The notes: generated from the sequence alone by a model not told the origin. A stretch of 64,000 bases of DNA from Sphingobacteriales bacterium (GCA_016192105.1 JACPUV010000008.1:1-64000); one strand, 5' to 3'; positions 16,362 to 26,236 are shown, counted from the first letter of the stretch. Made by a program: numbers and translations.

Positions 16362-17147
16362 ATGGATCTTTCTCTCCGGCATAAAACAGCCTTGATTTGT
16401 GGCAGCACCCAGGGCATCGGGCTGGCCATTGCACAGGAACTGGCCCTGCTGGGTGCGGATTGCATTTTACTGGCCAGAAATGAAAACAGCCTCGCAGCGG
16501 CGGTCAGTACACTTGATTGCAGCCAGGGACAAAAACACCGGTATGCAATAGCCGATTTTCAATCAACCGATCAGGTGAATGAAAAAGCGGCTTTACTTGC
16601 CGCGGAAGGAGCGATCCATATTCTTATCAATAATACCGGCGGACCACCCCCGGGCCCGGTACAGGAAGCGGGCGAATGGCAGTTTCTTCAGGCATTCCGG
16701 CAACACCTTATCAATAACCAGCACCTGGCACAGGCCCTCCTTCCGGGAATGAAAGCGGCTGGTTATGGCAGGATTATCAATGTGATCTCCACTTCGGTAA
16801 AAGTCCCCATTCCCAATCTCGGGGTGTCCAATACCATCCGGGCAGCCACGGCAGCCTGGGCCAAAACCTTGTCAATGGAAGTGGCGGCGGAGGGTATTAC
16901 CGTGAATAATATTTTACCCGGCTTTATAAAAACCGCCCGGCTGGACAGCCTGATCAGCACGAATGCGGCGGTGCAGCAGATTAGCAGGGAGGAACTGTCT
17001 GCCCAAATGAAAAAACAAATACCGGCACAGCGATTTGGGGAAACCCGGGAGATCGCTGCCCTGGCCGCCTTCCTGGCCAGCCCGGCAGCATCTTATATCA
17101 ATGGCACGAGCATCCCGGTTGACGGCGGACGTACCGGTGCTTTTTAA
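16362..17147 (+). CDS. atypical SDR-family oxidoreductase
   Basis: A 261-residue protein with the SDR cofactor motif GSTQGIGLA near residue 14, NNTGG near 90 in place of NNAG, and the C-terminal VDGG block. The catalytic Tyr-xxx-Lys pair expected after the serine (VISTS) is missing; the corresponding stretch reads PNLGVSNTIRAA. It may thus be a non-canonical reductase or a non-catalytic SDR. It lies 15 bp after the GDPD gene and 14 bp before kynU, in the same operon-like run. Substrate unknown. Confidence 0.85.
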   Translation: MDLSLRHKTALICGSTQGIGLAIAQELALLGADCILLARNENSLAAAVSTLDCSQGQKHRYAIADFQSTDQVNEKAALLAAEGAIHILINNTGGPPPGPVQEAGEWQFLQAFRQHLINNQHLAQALLPGMKAAGYGRIINVISTSVKVPIPNLGVSNTIRAATAAWAKTLSMEVAAEGITVNNILPGFIKTARLDSLISTNAAVQQISREELSAQMKKQIPAQRFGETREIAALAAFLASPAASYINGTSIPVDGGRTGAF

Positions 17148-17161
17148 AAACGATAGCGGAC

Positions 17162-18427
17162 ATGAATACTACCAGGGATTTCGCCCTTCAGCTCGACCGG
17201 GAAGACCCACTGTCTTCTTTCCGGGAGCGGTTTATAATACCGGAACTAAAAGGGAAAGAGCAGGTTTATTTTTTGGGCAACTCCTTAGGCTTGCAACCCA
17301 GGACCACAGCAGGGTATATCGATAAGATCATGAAGGACTGGGCCAGCCTCGGAGTGGAGTCTTTTTTTCAGGCGCCGGAGCCCTGGATGCATTATCATGA
17401 TCTCCTGACAAAAACAGTCTCGGAAGTGGTGGGTGCAATACCTTCCGAAGTGGTGGTAATGAACCAGCTCACCGTCAACCTGCACCTGATGCTGGTGAGC
17501 TTTTACCGGCCGGCGGGGAAGCGGTTCAAAATCATTTGTGAGGCAAAGGCCTTTCCAAGTGATCAGTATGCGTTTGAAACCCATACCCGTCATCATGGAT
17601 TTGAACCCGGTGATGCCGTTATTGAAGTAAAGCCCCGGGAAGGAGAGTTTATCCTTCGTACCGAAGACATCATTGATGTGATCCGGGAACATGGGGAAGA
17701 AACGGCCCTGGTTTTATTCGGGGGAATCAATTATTATACGGGTCAGCGTTTTGATATGAAGGCCATTACCGAAGCCGGTCATGCATCCGGGGCCATCGTC
17801 GGATTTGACCTGGCCCATGCTGCGGGGAATATTCCGCTTCACCTGCACGACTGGCAGGTGGACTTTGCCTGCTGGTGCAGTTACAAGTACCTGAACTCCG
17901 GTCCCGGTGCCATCGGGGGTGTCTTTGTGCATGAAAGGCACCATGATAAAAACCTGCCCCGTTTTGCCGGCTGGTGGGGCTATGATATCCACCAGCGCTT
18001 TAAAATGGAGAAAGGCTTTGTTCCCATGCCCGGGGCGGAAGGCTGGCAACTGAGTACGCCCGCTATTTTTCTCTATGCAGCACACCGGGCCGCTCTTGAA
18101 ATCATTGAGGCGGCCGGTTGGGAAAATATCCAGCAAAAAAGAGAAAAACTCAACGGGTATCTCTGGTCGCTGCTCGAAGAACTGGACCGCGAGACCGGGG
18201 GCCGGCAAATCCGGTTTATAACCCCGGGGAATGCTGCTGACCGCGGCTGCCAGGTATCCATGCTGATGCTGCAGAACGGGAAAGAAGTGTACCAGGCATT
18301 GATGAAAGACGGTTTTATCGTTGACTGGCGGGAGCCGGATGTGATCCGTTTTGCTCCCGTGCCATTGTATAATACGTACACAGAAGTCTGGTCCCTGGTA
18401 AACCGGCTCCGGGATTTATTGAAATAA
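17162..18427 (+). CDS. kynU: kynureninase
   Basis: A 421-residue PLP enzyme that cleaves kynurenine (or 3-hydroxykynurenine) to anthranilate (or 3-hydroxyanthranilate) and alanine. Features: FLGNSLGLQPRTT near 38, NQLTVNLHLMLVSFY near 101, GFDLAHAAGN near 214 and the PLP-binding lysine K242 in CSYKYLNSGPG. Length is typical. It is 14 bp after the atypical SDR. No kynurenine monooxygenase or tryptophan dioxygenase is in the window, so the pathway is only partly visible. Confidence 0.95.
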   Translation: MNTTRDFALQLDREDPLSSFRERFIIPELKGKEQVYFLGNSLGLQPRTTAGYIDKIMKDWASLGVESFFQAPEPWMHYHDLLTKTVSEVVGAIPSEVVVMNQLTVNLHLMLVSFYRPAGKRFKIICEAKAFPSDQYAFETHTRHHGFEPGDAVIEVKPREGEFILRTEDIIDVIREHGEETALVLFGGINYYTGQRFDMKAITEAGHASGAIVGFDLAHAAGNIPLHLHDWQVDFACWCSYKYLNSGPGAIGGVFVHERHHDKNLPRFAGWWGYDIHQRFKMEKGFVPMPGAEGWQLSTPAIFLYAAHRAALEIIEAAGWENIQQKREKLNGYLWSLLEELDRETGGRQIRFITPGNAADRGCQVSMLMLQNGKEVYQALMKDGFIVDWREPDVIRFAPVPLYNTYTEVWSLVNRLRDLLK

Positions 18428-18470
18428 ACCGCAGGGAATAACTCCTCCTTATTTCTTACCGGGCATCCTG

Positions 18471-18478
18471 TATTTTTG
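18471..18478 (+). promoter_or_regulatory. -7 box TATTTTTG of pyrF
   Basis: Exact TAnnTTTG match ending 4 nt before the pyrF ATG at 18483, predicting a leaderless transcript. Confidence 0.6.
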
Positions 18479-18482
18479 CGGC

Positions 18483-19295
18483 ATGACACGTCAGCAACTG
18501 GTAGCACAGATCCATCAAAAACAATCTTATCTCTGTGTAGGACTGGACTCCGATATCAGCAAAATTCCGGCACATTTACTGAGTGACCCCGACCCGGTCT
18601 TTGCTTTTAACAAAGCAATCATTGATGCCACAATGGAGTATTGTGTCAGTTATAAGATCAATACGGCTTTCTACGAGGCACTGGGCGTGAAAGGCTGGGT
18701 TGCGCTGGAGAAAACGGTGCGGTATATCGGGCCGGATCACTTTAAAATTGCGGATGCCAAGCGGGGGGATATCGGCAATACCTCCGATCAGTATGCAAAA
18801 GCTTTTTTCGAAACCCTGCCTTTTGATTCCGTGACCGTGGCCCCGTATATGGGCGAAGACAGTGTGAAGCCCTTCCTGCAGCATCCCGGTAAATGGGCGA
18901 TCGTACTGGGATTGACATCGAATAAGGGCGCTGCGGATTTCGAACTGCAGCCGGCCGGCGATGGCCTGTTGTACGAACAGGTAATGAAAACGGCTTCCCG
19001 CTGGGGTACACCGGAGAATACCATGTTTGTCGTGGGTGCTACGCAGGCGGATTCCTTCCTACGGATCCGCAAACTCACCCCGGATCATTTTTACCTGGTG
19101 CCGGGATTGGGAGCCCAGGGCGGCAGCCTGAAAGAAATTTCAGAAAAGGCCATGAACAGGGATTGTGGTCTATTAGTCAATGCCAGCAGGGCCATCATTT
19201 TTGCATCAGCGGGTACGGATTTTGCAGAGAAGGCAGGAAAGATTGCCAGGGAGTACCAGAAAGAAATGAGTCATTATCTTACGGGATTGTGCTGA
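18483..19295 (+). CDS. pyrF: orotidine-5'-phosphate decarboxylase (type 2)
   Basis: A 270-residue enzyme that makes UMP from OMP, the last step of de novo pyrimidine synthesis. The active-site signature DAKRGDIGNTSDQYA is near residue 88 and the phosphate-gripping LVPGLGAQGG near 206. The length above 260 and the motif pattern are those of the longer type 2 group. The ATG follows its promoter box by only 4 nt. Confidence 0.95.
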   Translation: MTRQQLVAQIHQKQSYLCVGLDSDISKIPAHLLSDPDPVFAFNKAIIDATMEYCVSYKINTAFYEALGVKGWVALEKTVRYIGPDHFKIADAKRGDIGNTSDQYAKAFFETLPFDSVTVAPYMGEDSVKPFLQHPGKWAIVLGLTSNKGAADFELQPAGDGLLYEQVMKTASRWGTPENTMFVVGATQADSFLRIRKLTPDHFYLVPGLGAQGGSLKEISEKAMNRDCGLLVNASRAIIFASAGTDFAEKAGKIAREYQKEMSHYLTGLC

Positions 19296-19338
19296 TTGAC
19301 CAACGGTCATAAAATAACTCCCTTTTTCATTTATCCGT

Positions 19339-19346
19339 TACCTTTG
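19339..19346 (+). promoter_or_regulatory. -7 box TACCTTTG of the acyl-CoA dehydrogenase gene
   Basis: Exact TAnnTTTG match 22 nt before the ATG at 19369. Confidence 0.5.
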
Positions 19347-19368
19347 TTCCAACTAAATTTCGATTGCA

Positions 19369-20553
19369 ATGGCAGCCCGCACCGACCTTTTCCAAAGCCC
19401 TGATTATTTTGCAGTAGATGAATTACTGACGGAAGAACATTTAATGATCCGGGAGGCAGTACGCTCCTATGTAAAGAAAGAAATATCACCCATCATTGAA
19501 GACTATGCGCAGAAAGCCGAGTTTCCGCAGCAGATCGTGAAGCAACTGGGCGAATTGGGCTGTTTCGGTCCCACGGTACCGGTGGAGTATGGCGGCGGGG
19601 GACTGGATTATATCGCTTATGGGCTGATGATGCAGGAACTGGAGCGGGGTGACAGCGGGGTACGATCCACTGCTTCGGTGCAGGGCTCCCTGGTCATGTT
19701 CCCGATCTACGCGTACGGAAGCGAAGCACAAAAACAAAAATATTTACCCAAACTGGCGAGTGGTGAATGGCTGGGTTGTTTCGGACTTACTGAACCCAAT
19801 CATGGCTCTGATCCGGGCAGCATGCTGACTACTATTAAGGATGCCGGTGATCATGTAATCCTGAACGGAGCTAAAATGTGGATCAGTAATGCTCCCTTTG
19901 CCCAGGTGGCCGTAGTTTGGGCGAAAAACGAAGCAGGGGATATTATGGGCCTGGTCGTGGAAAGAGGAATGGAAGGATTCAGCACTCCCACCACGCATGG
20001 TAAATGGAGCCTGCGGGCATCCGCTACGGGCGAACTGGTTTTTGACAATGTGAAAGTGCCTAAAGAAAATATACTGCCGGGCGTAAAAGGAATCAAAGGT
20101 CCGCTGAGCTGCCTCACCAAAGCCCGTTATGGGATCGCCTGGGGAGTGATCGGGGCCGCCATGGACTGCTATGATACAGCCCTGCGTTATTCACAGGAAC
20201 GGATCCAGTTTGGAAAACCGATCGGGGCATTTCAACTGCAACAAAAAAAACTGGCTGAAATGATCACAGAGATCACCAAGGCACAATTACTGAACTGGAG
20301 ACTGGGCGTATTGATGACAGCGGGCAAAGCAACTCCCCAACAAGTGAGTATGGCCAAGCGGAATTCCTGTGAGATCGCCACCGGGATCTGCCGGGATGCC
20401 CGGCAAATGCTGGGTGGTATGGGCATCACCGGTGAATATCCCGTGATGCGTCATATGATGAACCTGGAAAGTGTGATCACCTATGAAGGAACCCATGATA
20501 TTCATCTGCTGATCACGGGGATGGATGTGACAGGGTTTAATGCGTTTAAGTAA
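19369..20553 (+). CDS. acyl-CoA dehydrogenase, glutaryl-CoA dehydrogenase-like
   Basis: A 394-residue FAD enzyme. Blocks of the family are clear: CFGLTEPNHGSDPGSM near 138, the MWISNAPFAQVAVVWAK strand near 168, the RIQFGKPIGAFQLQQKKLAEM region near 275 and the catalytic glutamate in VITYEGTHDIHLLITGMDVTG near 370. The start DLFQSPDYFAVDELLTEE and the YEGTHDIH ending are most like glutaryl-CoA dehydrogenase, which oxidises and decarboxylates glutaryl-CoA from lysine or tryptophan breakdown. The exact substrate is inferred. It has its own promoter. Confidence 0.88.
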   Translation: MAARTDLFQSPDYFAVDELLTEEHLMIREAVRSYVKKEISPIIEDYAQKAEFPQQIVKQLGELGCFGPTVPVEYGGGGLDYIAYGLMMQELERGDSGVRSTASVQGSLVMFPIYAYGSEAQKQKYLPKLASGEWLGCFGLTEPNHGSDPGSMLTTIKDAGDHVILNGAKMWISNAPFAQVAVVWAKNEAGDIMGLVVERGMEGFSTPTTHGKWSLRASATGELVFDNVKVPKENILPGVKGIKGPLSCLTKARYGIAWGVIGAAMDCYDTALRYSQERIQFGKPIGAFQLQQKKLAEMITEITKAQLLNWRLGVLMTAGKATPQQVSMAKRNSCEIATGICRDARQMLGGMGITGEYPVMRHMMNLESVITYEGTHDIHLLITGMDVTGFNAFK

Positions 20554-20719
20554 GACGGGAAGAATTCCGGATCGGTAAGTGACCCGGTTTTCAAACGGTC
20601 TCTTCCGGCTTGCGGTATGGCTGAGTTTCGGACTAACAGGCGGAAAAATATTCAAATTAACAAGGAAAGTTTTAAAATTCAGACGGGTCCTTCCGGGTTT
20701 TGGACGCGTTGGCGCTACA

Positions 20720-21226
20720 ATGAAAGTATTCTTTATCGGCTTTATGGGCTCCGGCAAATCACACTGGGGCCATTTGCTCAGCAATAAACTGGGAATCCGT
20801 TTTTTTGACCTGGATGAACAGATCACGGAACAGGCCGGTAAATCCATCCCCGAAATATTTGCAGAAGAAGGAGAGGAACGGTTTCGCCTGCTGGAAAAAG
20901 AAGTCCTGCACATTATTACCGAGAGTCATGACCGTTTTATCATGGCCTGTGGAGGGGGTACTCCCTGTTATTTCAACAATATTGAGTACATGAATAATGC
21001 CGGTACCACGGTCTGGATCAATACTCCGGCGGAAACCCTTTTTTCCCGGTTGATAAAAGAAAAAGAAAACCGGCCGCTGATCAGGAACCTGTCGGATGAC
21101 CAGTTGCGGGGTTTCATCAGCAAGAAGTTCTCGGACCGCCGGATCTATTACGAACAGGCAGAACTGGTGGTGGACGAAGAACCTGTTCACCTGGATAAAT
21201 TAATTGAAACCATTTTTCATGCATAA
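20720..21226 (+). CDS. aroK: shikimate kinase
   Basis: A 168-residue kinase that phosphorylates shikimate at the 3-hydroxyl in aromatic amino-acid synthesis. The P loop FIGFMGSGKS is at residues 5-14, shikimate-binding FFDLDEQI near 29 and MACGGGTPC near 75, and the lid RPLIRNLSDDQ near 115. The frame is open upstream to 20579, but the ATG at 20720 places the P loop at the expected distance. It overlaps the DUF423 gene by 8 bp. Confidence 0.93.
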   Translation: MKVFFIGFMGSGKSHWGHLLSNKLGIRFFDLDEQITEQAGKSIPEIFAEEGEERFRLLEKEVLHIITESHDRFIMACGGGTPCYFNNIEYMNNAGTTVWINTPAETLFSRLIKEKENRPLIRNLSDDQLRGFISKKFSDRRIYYEQAELVVDEEPVHLDKLIETIFHA

Positions 21227-21611
21227 GAATTACCTGGGAATAGCCGCTTTTCTCGGCGCCCTTACAGTGGCCATTGGTGCCTTCGGCGCTCACGGATTAC
21301 AGAAGATCACTTCCGATGCGGTGATCCTGCGCAGTTACCAGACCGCCGTGCAATACCAGTTGTACCATGTACTGGGATTACTGGCCATCGGGATATTGTT
21401 CGAACGGTTTTCTTCATCCGTTTTACGGTGGGCTGCCAATCTTTTCCTGGCCGGAATACTCCTCTTCTCCGGTTCTATCTATGTGCTGACCTATTTGAAG
21501 ATAAAGGGAATGAGTACCGCCTGGGTCGGGCCGGTAACACCGGTTGGGGGATTGCTTTTTATAGCTGGCTGGTTATGTCTTATGGTGGCTGTTACCCGGA
21601 AGCAACATTAA
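21219..21611 (+). CDS. DUF423 family small membrane protein
   Basis: A 130-residue protein with four predicted membrane helices (YLGIAAFLGALTVAIGAFGAHG, VLGLLAIGILF, WAANLFLAGILLFSGSIYVLTY, GGLLFIAGWLCLMVAVT), the AFGAHGL signature near residue 18 and the TPVGGLLFI block near 108. This is the YgdD-like DUF423 family, of unknown function. The ATG at 21219 lies inside the end of aroK, so the two are translationally coupled. Its 3' end overlaps the convergent histidine kinase gene by 4 bp. Confidence 0.85.
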   Translation: MHKNYLGIAAFLGALTVAIGAFGAHGLQKITSDAVILRSYQTAVQYQLYHVLGLLAIGILFERFSSSVLRWAANLFLAGILLFSGSIYVLTYLKIKGMSTAWVGPVTPVGGLLFIAGWLCLMVAVTRKQH

Positions 21612-23518
21612 AGAGGCAGGTCCAGTGTCGTCACCGTGCCCTTCCGGTTTTCGATCCGATACGTTCCCCCGATCCCTTCCATCCGGCGGGCCATATTCTT
21701 CAGGCCGTTGCCAAATTGCCGAAGGTTGTCCAGGTCAATCCCTTTGCCATTGTCTGAAATGCGGATATGAAGCGAAGACCCGGTGCTGATCTCAATGATC
21801 GCCTCTGTTCCCCCGGAATGTTTCAGGATATTATTGAGCGTTTCTTTCACACTGAGAAATACATTCCGCCGTTTATCTCCCGAAAGTTCTTTTTCCGGTA
21901 TCTGTTCCGGGGCATGGACCCTGCATTGTACCGGGGTGCTGTCAAAATACTCAATGGCATATGACCGGATATAGGAAACCAGGTTGTCCAGTGTGTCATT
22001 GCCGCTGTTCATACTCCAGATAATCGCGTTCATCTTATTCAGCACATCATCCGCTGAATGGGATATTTTTTCGATCTCCACCGGGGTGTTTTCTTTCATT
22101 TTATTCCGGGCAATTTCGCTCATCAGGCGGATGGCCGTCATCCCCGCACCCAGTTCATCATGCATATCGGTGGAGATCCGCTGTCGTTCTTCCTGCTGGG
22201 CCTTGTACACGGCTAATTCCTTTTCGTATTCCTTCAGCAGGTTCTGCGCTTTCAGGGTTTCCTTTTCCTTTGTCTGGCTGATGATATTCCGCCGGTTTTT
22301 ATAGTTGAGCCCCGCCAAAAAAAGTGTCAGCTCAAGAAAGAGCCCGACTTCATAATACAGCACAGAAGAACTCAGCAGACCGGGTAGTTTCCGGAACTGC
22401 TGGTCAAACACAATGCCCAGTTGCGAAAGGGCGGCAAAGATGAACAGGAAAAGGTTTCCCCAGAAAAGGTAGCGGAGCAGTTTTTCATCCCAGTTACGGA
22501 CGCTGTACGTCAGGTACACCAGTATCAGGGTCAGGAGCAGCACCTTGGTCAGGGTTTCCGTAAGGTATTCAAGGGTGTAATTATTGCTGAAATAATGCAG
22601 GAAGCTAAAAAGGAGCATCGACACCAGCAGTATGGTAATACCGGTCGTATAAAGCCGCGAGAGGAAAGGGTGCCGGTTGTCTGTGTCCAGGAATTTTTTC
22701 ATGAACAGCATGTAGAAAATAATTCCGGTGGCCTGCAGCATAAAATCAAGGTACCCTTCCAGGAAGAATCCAAAAGGGGAGGCATTCAGGTGGTAGATCG
22801 TTTGCAGGAACAACAGGCCGCCCAGGAACAGGGCATAACCGGAATAGTAAAGAAATTCCTTGTTTCCTCCCTGGAAAAAATTGGTCAGGGAAAAAAGAAT
22901 CATCATCAGGAGCAGCCCGCAAAATAAATAGGTGATCTGGTTGGACTGCTGGTAATTGCTGTTTAACTGTTCCAGGAAAACCGGCACATGCCCGGTGCCA
23001 ATCAGGCGGGGCCGGAGCATATTATTGTAGGTTTTAATAGCGGAGAGTGCTGCAATAACCGTCACCGAATCATGCGGCGCCAGGCTTACCAGGCGAAAAC
23101 TCGCACGCTCCATAACCGGCGGGGCAGTATCCGGCAGGGGCCGTACCCGGCCATTCAACTGTTCATAGAGCCTGACCCGGTTAAAATAAAAACCCGGGCA
23201 GAAATAAACCCGGCAGACCGTATCAGCGCTGTTGTACAGGTTAAACTTCAGAAAGATCCGGCTCGTAACCCGGTCATTGGGTACCGGCCCCTTGTGTTGT
23301 ACCCCGGGTTTAAACAACAGGGACGAAATGATAGAGCCGGCTTCCCCTTCTTTGTTTGTATAGGCGCTGCTTACCTTATCGTGTATTTTCTCTTCAAAGA
23401 TCACTTTACTGATATCCGTATAACTGCCCGGAACGGTATCCTGCGATTGCAGGGGAGGAGATAGCAGGAGCAGGAAATACAGCCATCCGGATGATATGAT
23501 CAGTCGGTTAAGGTTCAT
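21608..23518 (-). CDS. 7TM-DISM sensor histidine kinase (orphan)
   Basis: A 636-residue membrane kinase. It has a signal peptide, a periplasmic ligand-binding-like domain at about 30-180 (the DISM extracellular type), seven membrane segments at about 195-400, a short coiled coil, a HisKA_3 domain with the phospho-histidine in DMHDELGAGMTAIRL near 452, and HATPase_c motifs (VKETLNNILKHSGG, DNGKGID, GNGLKNMARRME). No response regulator is adjacent. A -7 box lies 16 nt upstream of the ATG. Signal and target are unknown. Confidence 0.9.
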   Translation of the reverse strand: MNLNRLIISSGWLYFLLLLSPPLQSQDTVPGSYTDISKVIFEEKIHDKVSSAYTNKEGEAGSIISSLLFKPGVQHKGPVPNDRVTSRIFLKFNLYNSADTVCRVYFCPGFYFNRVRLYEQLNGRVRPLPDTAPPVMERASFRLVSLAPHDSVTVIAALSAIKTYNNMLRPRLIGTGHVPVFLEQLNSNYQQSNQITYLFCGLLLMMILFSLTNFFQGGNKEFLYYSGYALFLGGLLFLQTIYHLNASPFGFFLEGYLDFMLQATGIIFYMLFMKKFLDTDNRHPFLSRLYTTGITILLVSMLLFSFLHYFSNNYTLEYLTETLTKVLLLTLILVYLTYSVRNWDEKLLRYLFWGNLFLFIFAALSQLGIVFDQQFRKLPGLLSSSVLYYEVGLFLELTLFLAGLNYKNRRNIISQTKEKETLKAQNLLKEYEKELAVYKAQQEERQRISTDMHDELGAGMTAIRLMSEIARNKMKENTPVEIEKISHSADDVLNKMNAIIWSMNSGNDTLDNLVSYIRSYAIEYFDSTPVQCRVHAPEQIPEKELSGDKRRNVFLSVKETLNNILKHSGGTEAIIEISTGSSLHIRISDNGKGIDLDNLRQFGNGLKNMARRMEGIGGTYRIENRKGTVTTLDLPL

Positions 23519-23534
23519 GCTGGTTCTGGATGTT

Positions 23535-23542
23535 CAAATGTA
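23535..23542 (-). promoter_or_regulatory. -7 box TACATTTG of the orphan histidine kinase gene
   Basis: Exact TAnnTTTG match on the minus strand, 16 nt before the ATG at 23518. Confidence 0.5.
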
Positions 23543-23649
23543 AGCTATCCTGCCAGCTTTTACCAATCCCGGGTTCGTATTCCGGTAGCGGGTACCGCGG
23601 GAATATTACCCGGCCCGGTGAGCAGGGGATGATGTAAATGCAAACTAAT

Positions 23650-23657
23650 TATCTTTG
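23650..23657 (+). promoter_or_regulatory. -7 box TATCTTTG of ftsK
   Basis: Exact TAnnTTTG match ending 5 nt before the ftsK ATG, predicting a leaderless or nearly leaderless mRNA. Confidence 0.6.
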
Positions 23658-23662
23658 CAAAT

Positions 23663-26236
23663 ATGGCTAATAAGCTGAGAAAGAAAACGAAAGATAGTGC
23701 TGAATCAAAACCGGCCCCGGCCCCGGATCTGAAAGAATTCCGGAAGGAGAAGGAGGAATCGGTGGATTGGGGAACACTGGCCCGGGATGAACGGACCTGG
23801 AAGATCGTAGGGTCGGTATTCCTGCTGATCTCCGTTTTTCTTTTTATCGCATTTGCTTCTTATCTCTTTACCTGGAAAGAAGACCAGGCCGTGGCGCAAC
23901 AGGGATTTTCCGCCCTGCTGGATAACGATAAGCCAGTGGCGAACCTGCTGGGCCGTTTGGGTGCCGTGGTCTCTCATTTTTTTATCTTCAAGGCCTTTGG
24001 GATCGCATCTTTCCTCATTTGTACTTTCTTTTTTGTGGTGGGAGTGAACCTCCTGTTCCGCCGCAAAGTGTTTTCTATCTGGCGAAACCTGAAATATGTT
24101 ACGGTTGGTTTGCTGGTACTTTCGGTATCCCTATCCTTCCTGTTCCAGTACACGGAATTTGCCTTTGGCGGAGGAGTGGGGGATATGATCAACCGCCAGC
24201 TGTACGGGGCTGTAGGTACCGTGGGTACGGCGGCCATCTTATTATTACTGGCAACAGGATATTTTATCTGGCAGTTTAATCCTTCCTTTAACCTTCCGAA
24301 GAAAAAACAATCCACGGTGGAAGAACCTGCTGTACCAGGTGAAACAACAGCGATCCCGGAGATCACCGGCCAGACCATCAATGATCTTTATTCGGATAAA
24401 GAAACACTCAAACCCAACTCATTGAAAGGGGAAGGAGGACTCCAGGTCCAATTCCCGGATGAAAAGCCCCTGCATGATTTCAGCCTGGTGGAAAAAGAAG
24501 AACCGGTGGAAACAGTGGCGGAACAAACCGCTCCTGAAAAGGAGATCGTACAGGATATCCTCCATACACATGAACTGAATATTGAGCTGCCCGGACCGGA
24601 GGAAGATGAGATCATTCAGCCCCCTCTTGATAGTACCCCGGCCAAAAAAGGAGAAGCAGAACTCGAGCTGGAGATAAAGGCCGCTCCCGAAAAAACAGAA
24701 GAAGAGCAGATGGCCGCGGTGGAGAACCTGCCGCCATACGAACCCACCCTGGACCTGCGGGATTATAAATACCCTACGCTGAACCTGCTCGAAACACATG
24801 GCAGCGAAAAGATCATACAGGATACCGGCGAACTGGAGAATCATAAGAACCAGATCATTGCCACCCTGCGGAATTATGCCATCGAGATCCAGAAGATCAG
24901 CGCCACGATCGGCCCTACGGTTACCCTGTATGAAATTGTTCCGGCTCCCGGTGTTCGTATTTCCAGGATCAAAAACCTGGAAGATGATATCGCCCTTAGC
25001 CTGGCTGCACTCGGTATCCGGATCATTGCCCCCATTCCCGGAAAGGGAACCATCGGTATTGAAGTACCCAATGTCAGGAAAACGATGGTGAGTATGCGCA
25101 GTTTGCTGGCTTCGGAAAAATTCCAGAACAACAATTTTAACCTGCCCATCGCCATCGGGAAAAAGATCGATAATGATAATTTTATCGTGGACCTGACCAG
25201 TATGCCTCACCTGCTCATGGCCGGTGCCACGGGCCAGGGTAAATCCGTGGGCGTAAATGCGATCCTGGTTTCACTCCTGTATAAAAAGCACCCTTCCCAA
25301 CTGAAACTGGTGCTGATCGACCCGAAGAAAGTTGAATTGAGTATCTACCGGAAGATCGAAAAGCATTTCCTGGCCAAATTGCCGGGGGAAGAAGAAGCGA
25401 TCATCACGGATACCAAGAAAGTTGTGCATACCCTGAATGCGCTTTGTATTGAAATGGATAACCGGTACGATCTGCTGAAAGAAGCCGGTGCCCGGAATAT
25501 CAAGGAATACAATGAGAAATTCATCAAACGGAAACTCAACCCGCAAAAGGGACACCAGTACCTGCCTTTTATCGTCCTGGTGATTGATGAATTTGCCGAC
25601 CTGATTATGACGGCCGGAAAGGAGATTGAAATGCCGATCGCCCGGCTGGCCCAACTGGCCCGCGCCGTGGGAATCCACCTGATCATTGCCACGCAACGCC
25701 CCTCTGTGAATATCATTACCGGTACCATCAAAGCCAATTTCCCGGCCCGTATCGGGTTTAAGGTTTCCTCCAAGATCGATTCCCGGACCATCCTGGACAC
25801 AGGCGGGGCGGAACAACTGATCGGGAAGGGGGATATGCTGATCTCGCATAACGGGGAACTGACACGTCTGCAATGCGCTTTTGTAGATACACCGGAGGTG
25901 GACGAGGTCGTTGATTTTATCAGTAACCAGCGGGGCTATCCGCAGGCCTTCCTGCTGCCGGAATACGTGGACGAAAAGGAATTGGAAGGAAGGGAGTTTG
26001 ACCTGAATGACCGGGATTCTCTCTTTGAAGACGCTGCCCGGCTGATCGTGCAGAACCAGATCGGTTCCACCTCCCTGCTGCAGCGTCGCATGAAACTCGG
26101 TTATAACCGTGCCGGCCGCCTGATGGACCAACTGGAAGCAGCCGGTATTGTAGGCCCCGGACAGGGGAGCAAGGCCCGGGATGTGCTGATCAAAACCGAG
26201 ATCGAATTGCAGCAACACCTGGATGCACTGGGTTGA
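23663..26236 (+). CDS. ftsK: DNA translocase FtsK
   Basis: An 857-residue septal DNA pump that clears and resolves chromosomes at division. Four membrane helices lie at about 50-215, followed by an acidic, Pro/Glu-rich linker (about 215-350), the alpha/beta motor with Walker A AGATGQGKSVGVN near 520 and Walker B LVIDEFADLI near 638, and the DNA-reading gamma winged helix at about 790-857 (SLLQRRMKLGYNRAGRLMDQ). The short linker is usual in this phylum. The ATG follows its promoter box by 5 nt. Confidence 0.96.
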   Translation: MANKLRKKTKDSAESKPAPAPDLKEFRKEKEESVDWGTLARDERTWKIVGSVFLLISVFLFIAFASYLFTWKEDQAVAQQGFSALLDNDKPVANLLGRLGAVVSHFFIFKAFGIASFLICTFFFVVGVNLLFRRKVFSIWRNLKYVTVGLLVLSVSLSFLFQYTEFAFGGGVGDMINRQLYGAVGTVGTAAILLLLATGYFIWQFNPSFNLPKKKQSTVEEPAVPGETTAIPEITGQTINDLYSDKETLKPNSLKGEGGLQVQFPDEKPLHDFSLVEKEEPVETVAEQTAPEKEIVQDILHTHELNIELPGPEEDEIIQPPLDSTPAKKGEAELELEIKAAPEKTEEEQMAAVENLPPYEPTLDLRDYKYPTLNLLETHGSEKIIQDTGELENHKNQIIATLRNYAIEIQKISATIGPTVTLYEIVPAPGVRISRIKNLEDDIALSLAALGIRIIAPIPGKGTIGIEVPNVRKTMVSMRSLLASEKFQNNNFNLPIAIGKKIDNDNFIVDLTSMPHLLMAGATGQGKSVGVNAILVSLLYKKHPSQLKLVLIDPKKVELSIYRKIEKHFLAKLPGEEEAIITDTKKVVHTLNALCIEMDNRYDLLKEAGARNIKEYNEKFIKRKLNPQKGHQYLPFIVLVIDEFADLIMTAGKEIEMPIARLAQLARAVGIHLIIATQRPSVNIITGTIKANFPARIGFKVSSKIDSRTILDTGGAEQLIGKGDMLISHNGELTRLQCAFVDTPEVDEVVDFISNQRGYPQAFLLPEYVDEKELEGREFDLNDRDSLFEDAARLIVQNQIGSTSLLQRRMKLGYNRAGRLMDQLEAAGIVGPGQGSKARDVLIKTEIELQQHLDALG

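Noticed and set aside
25271..26218. Long minus-strand open frame inside ftsK
   Set aside because: Antisense shadow of the FtsK motor domain; no domain of its own.
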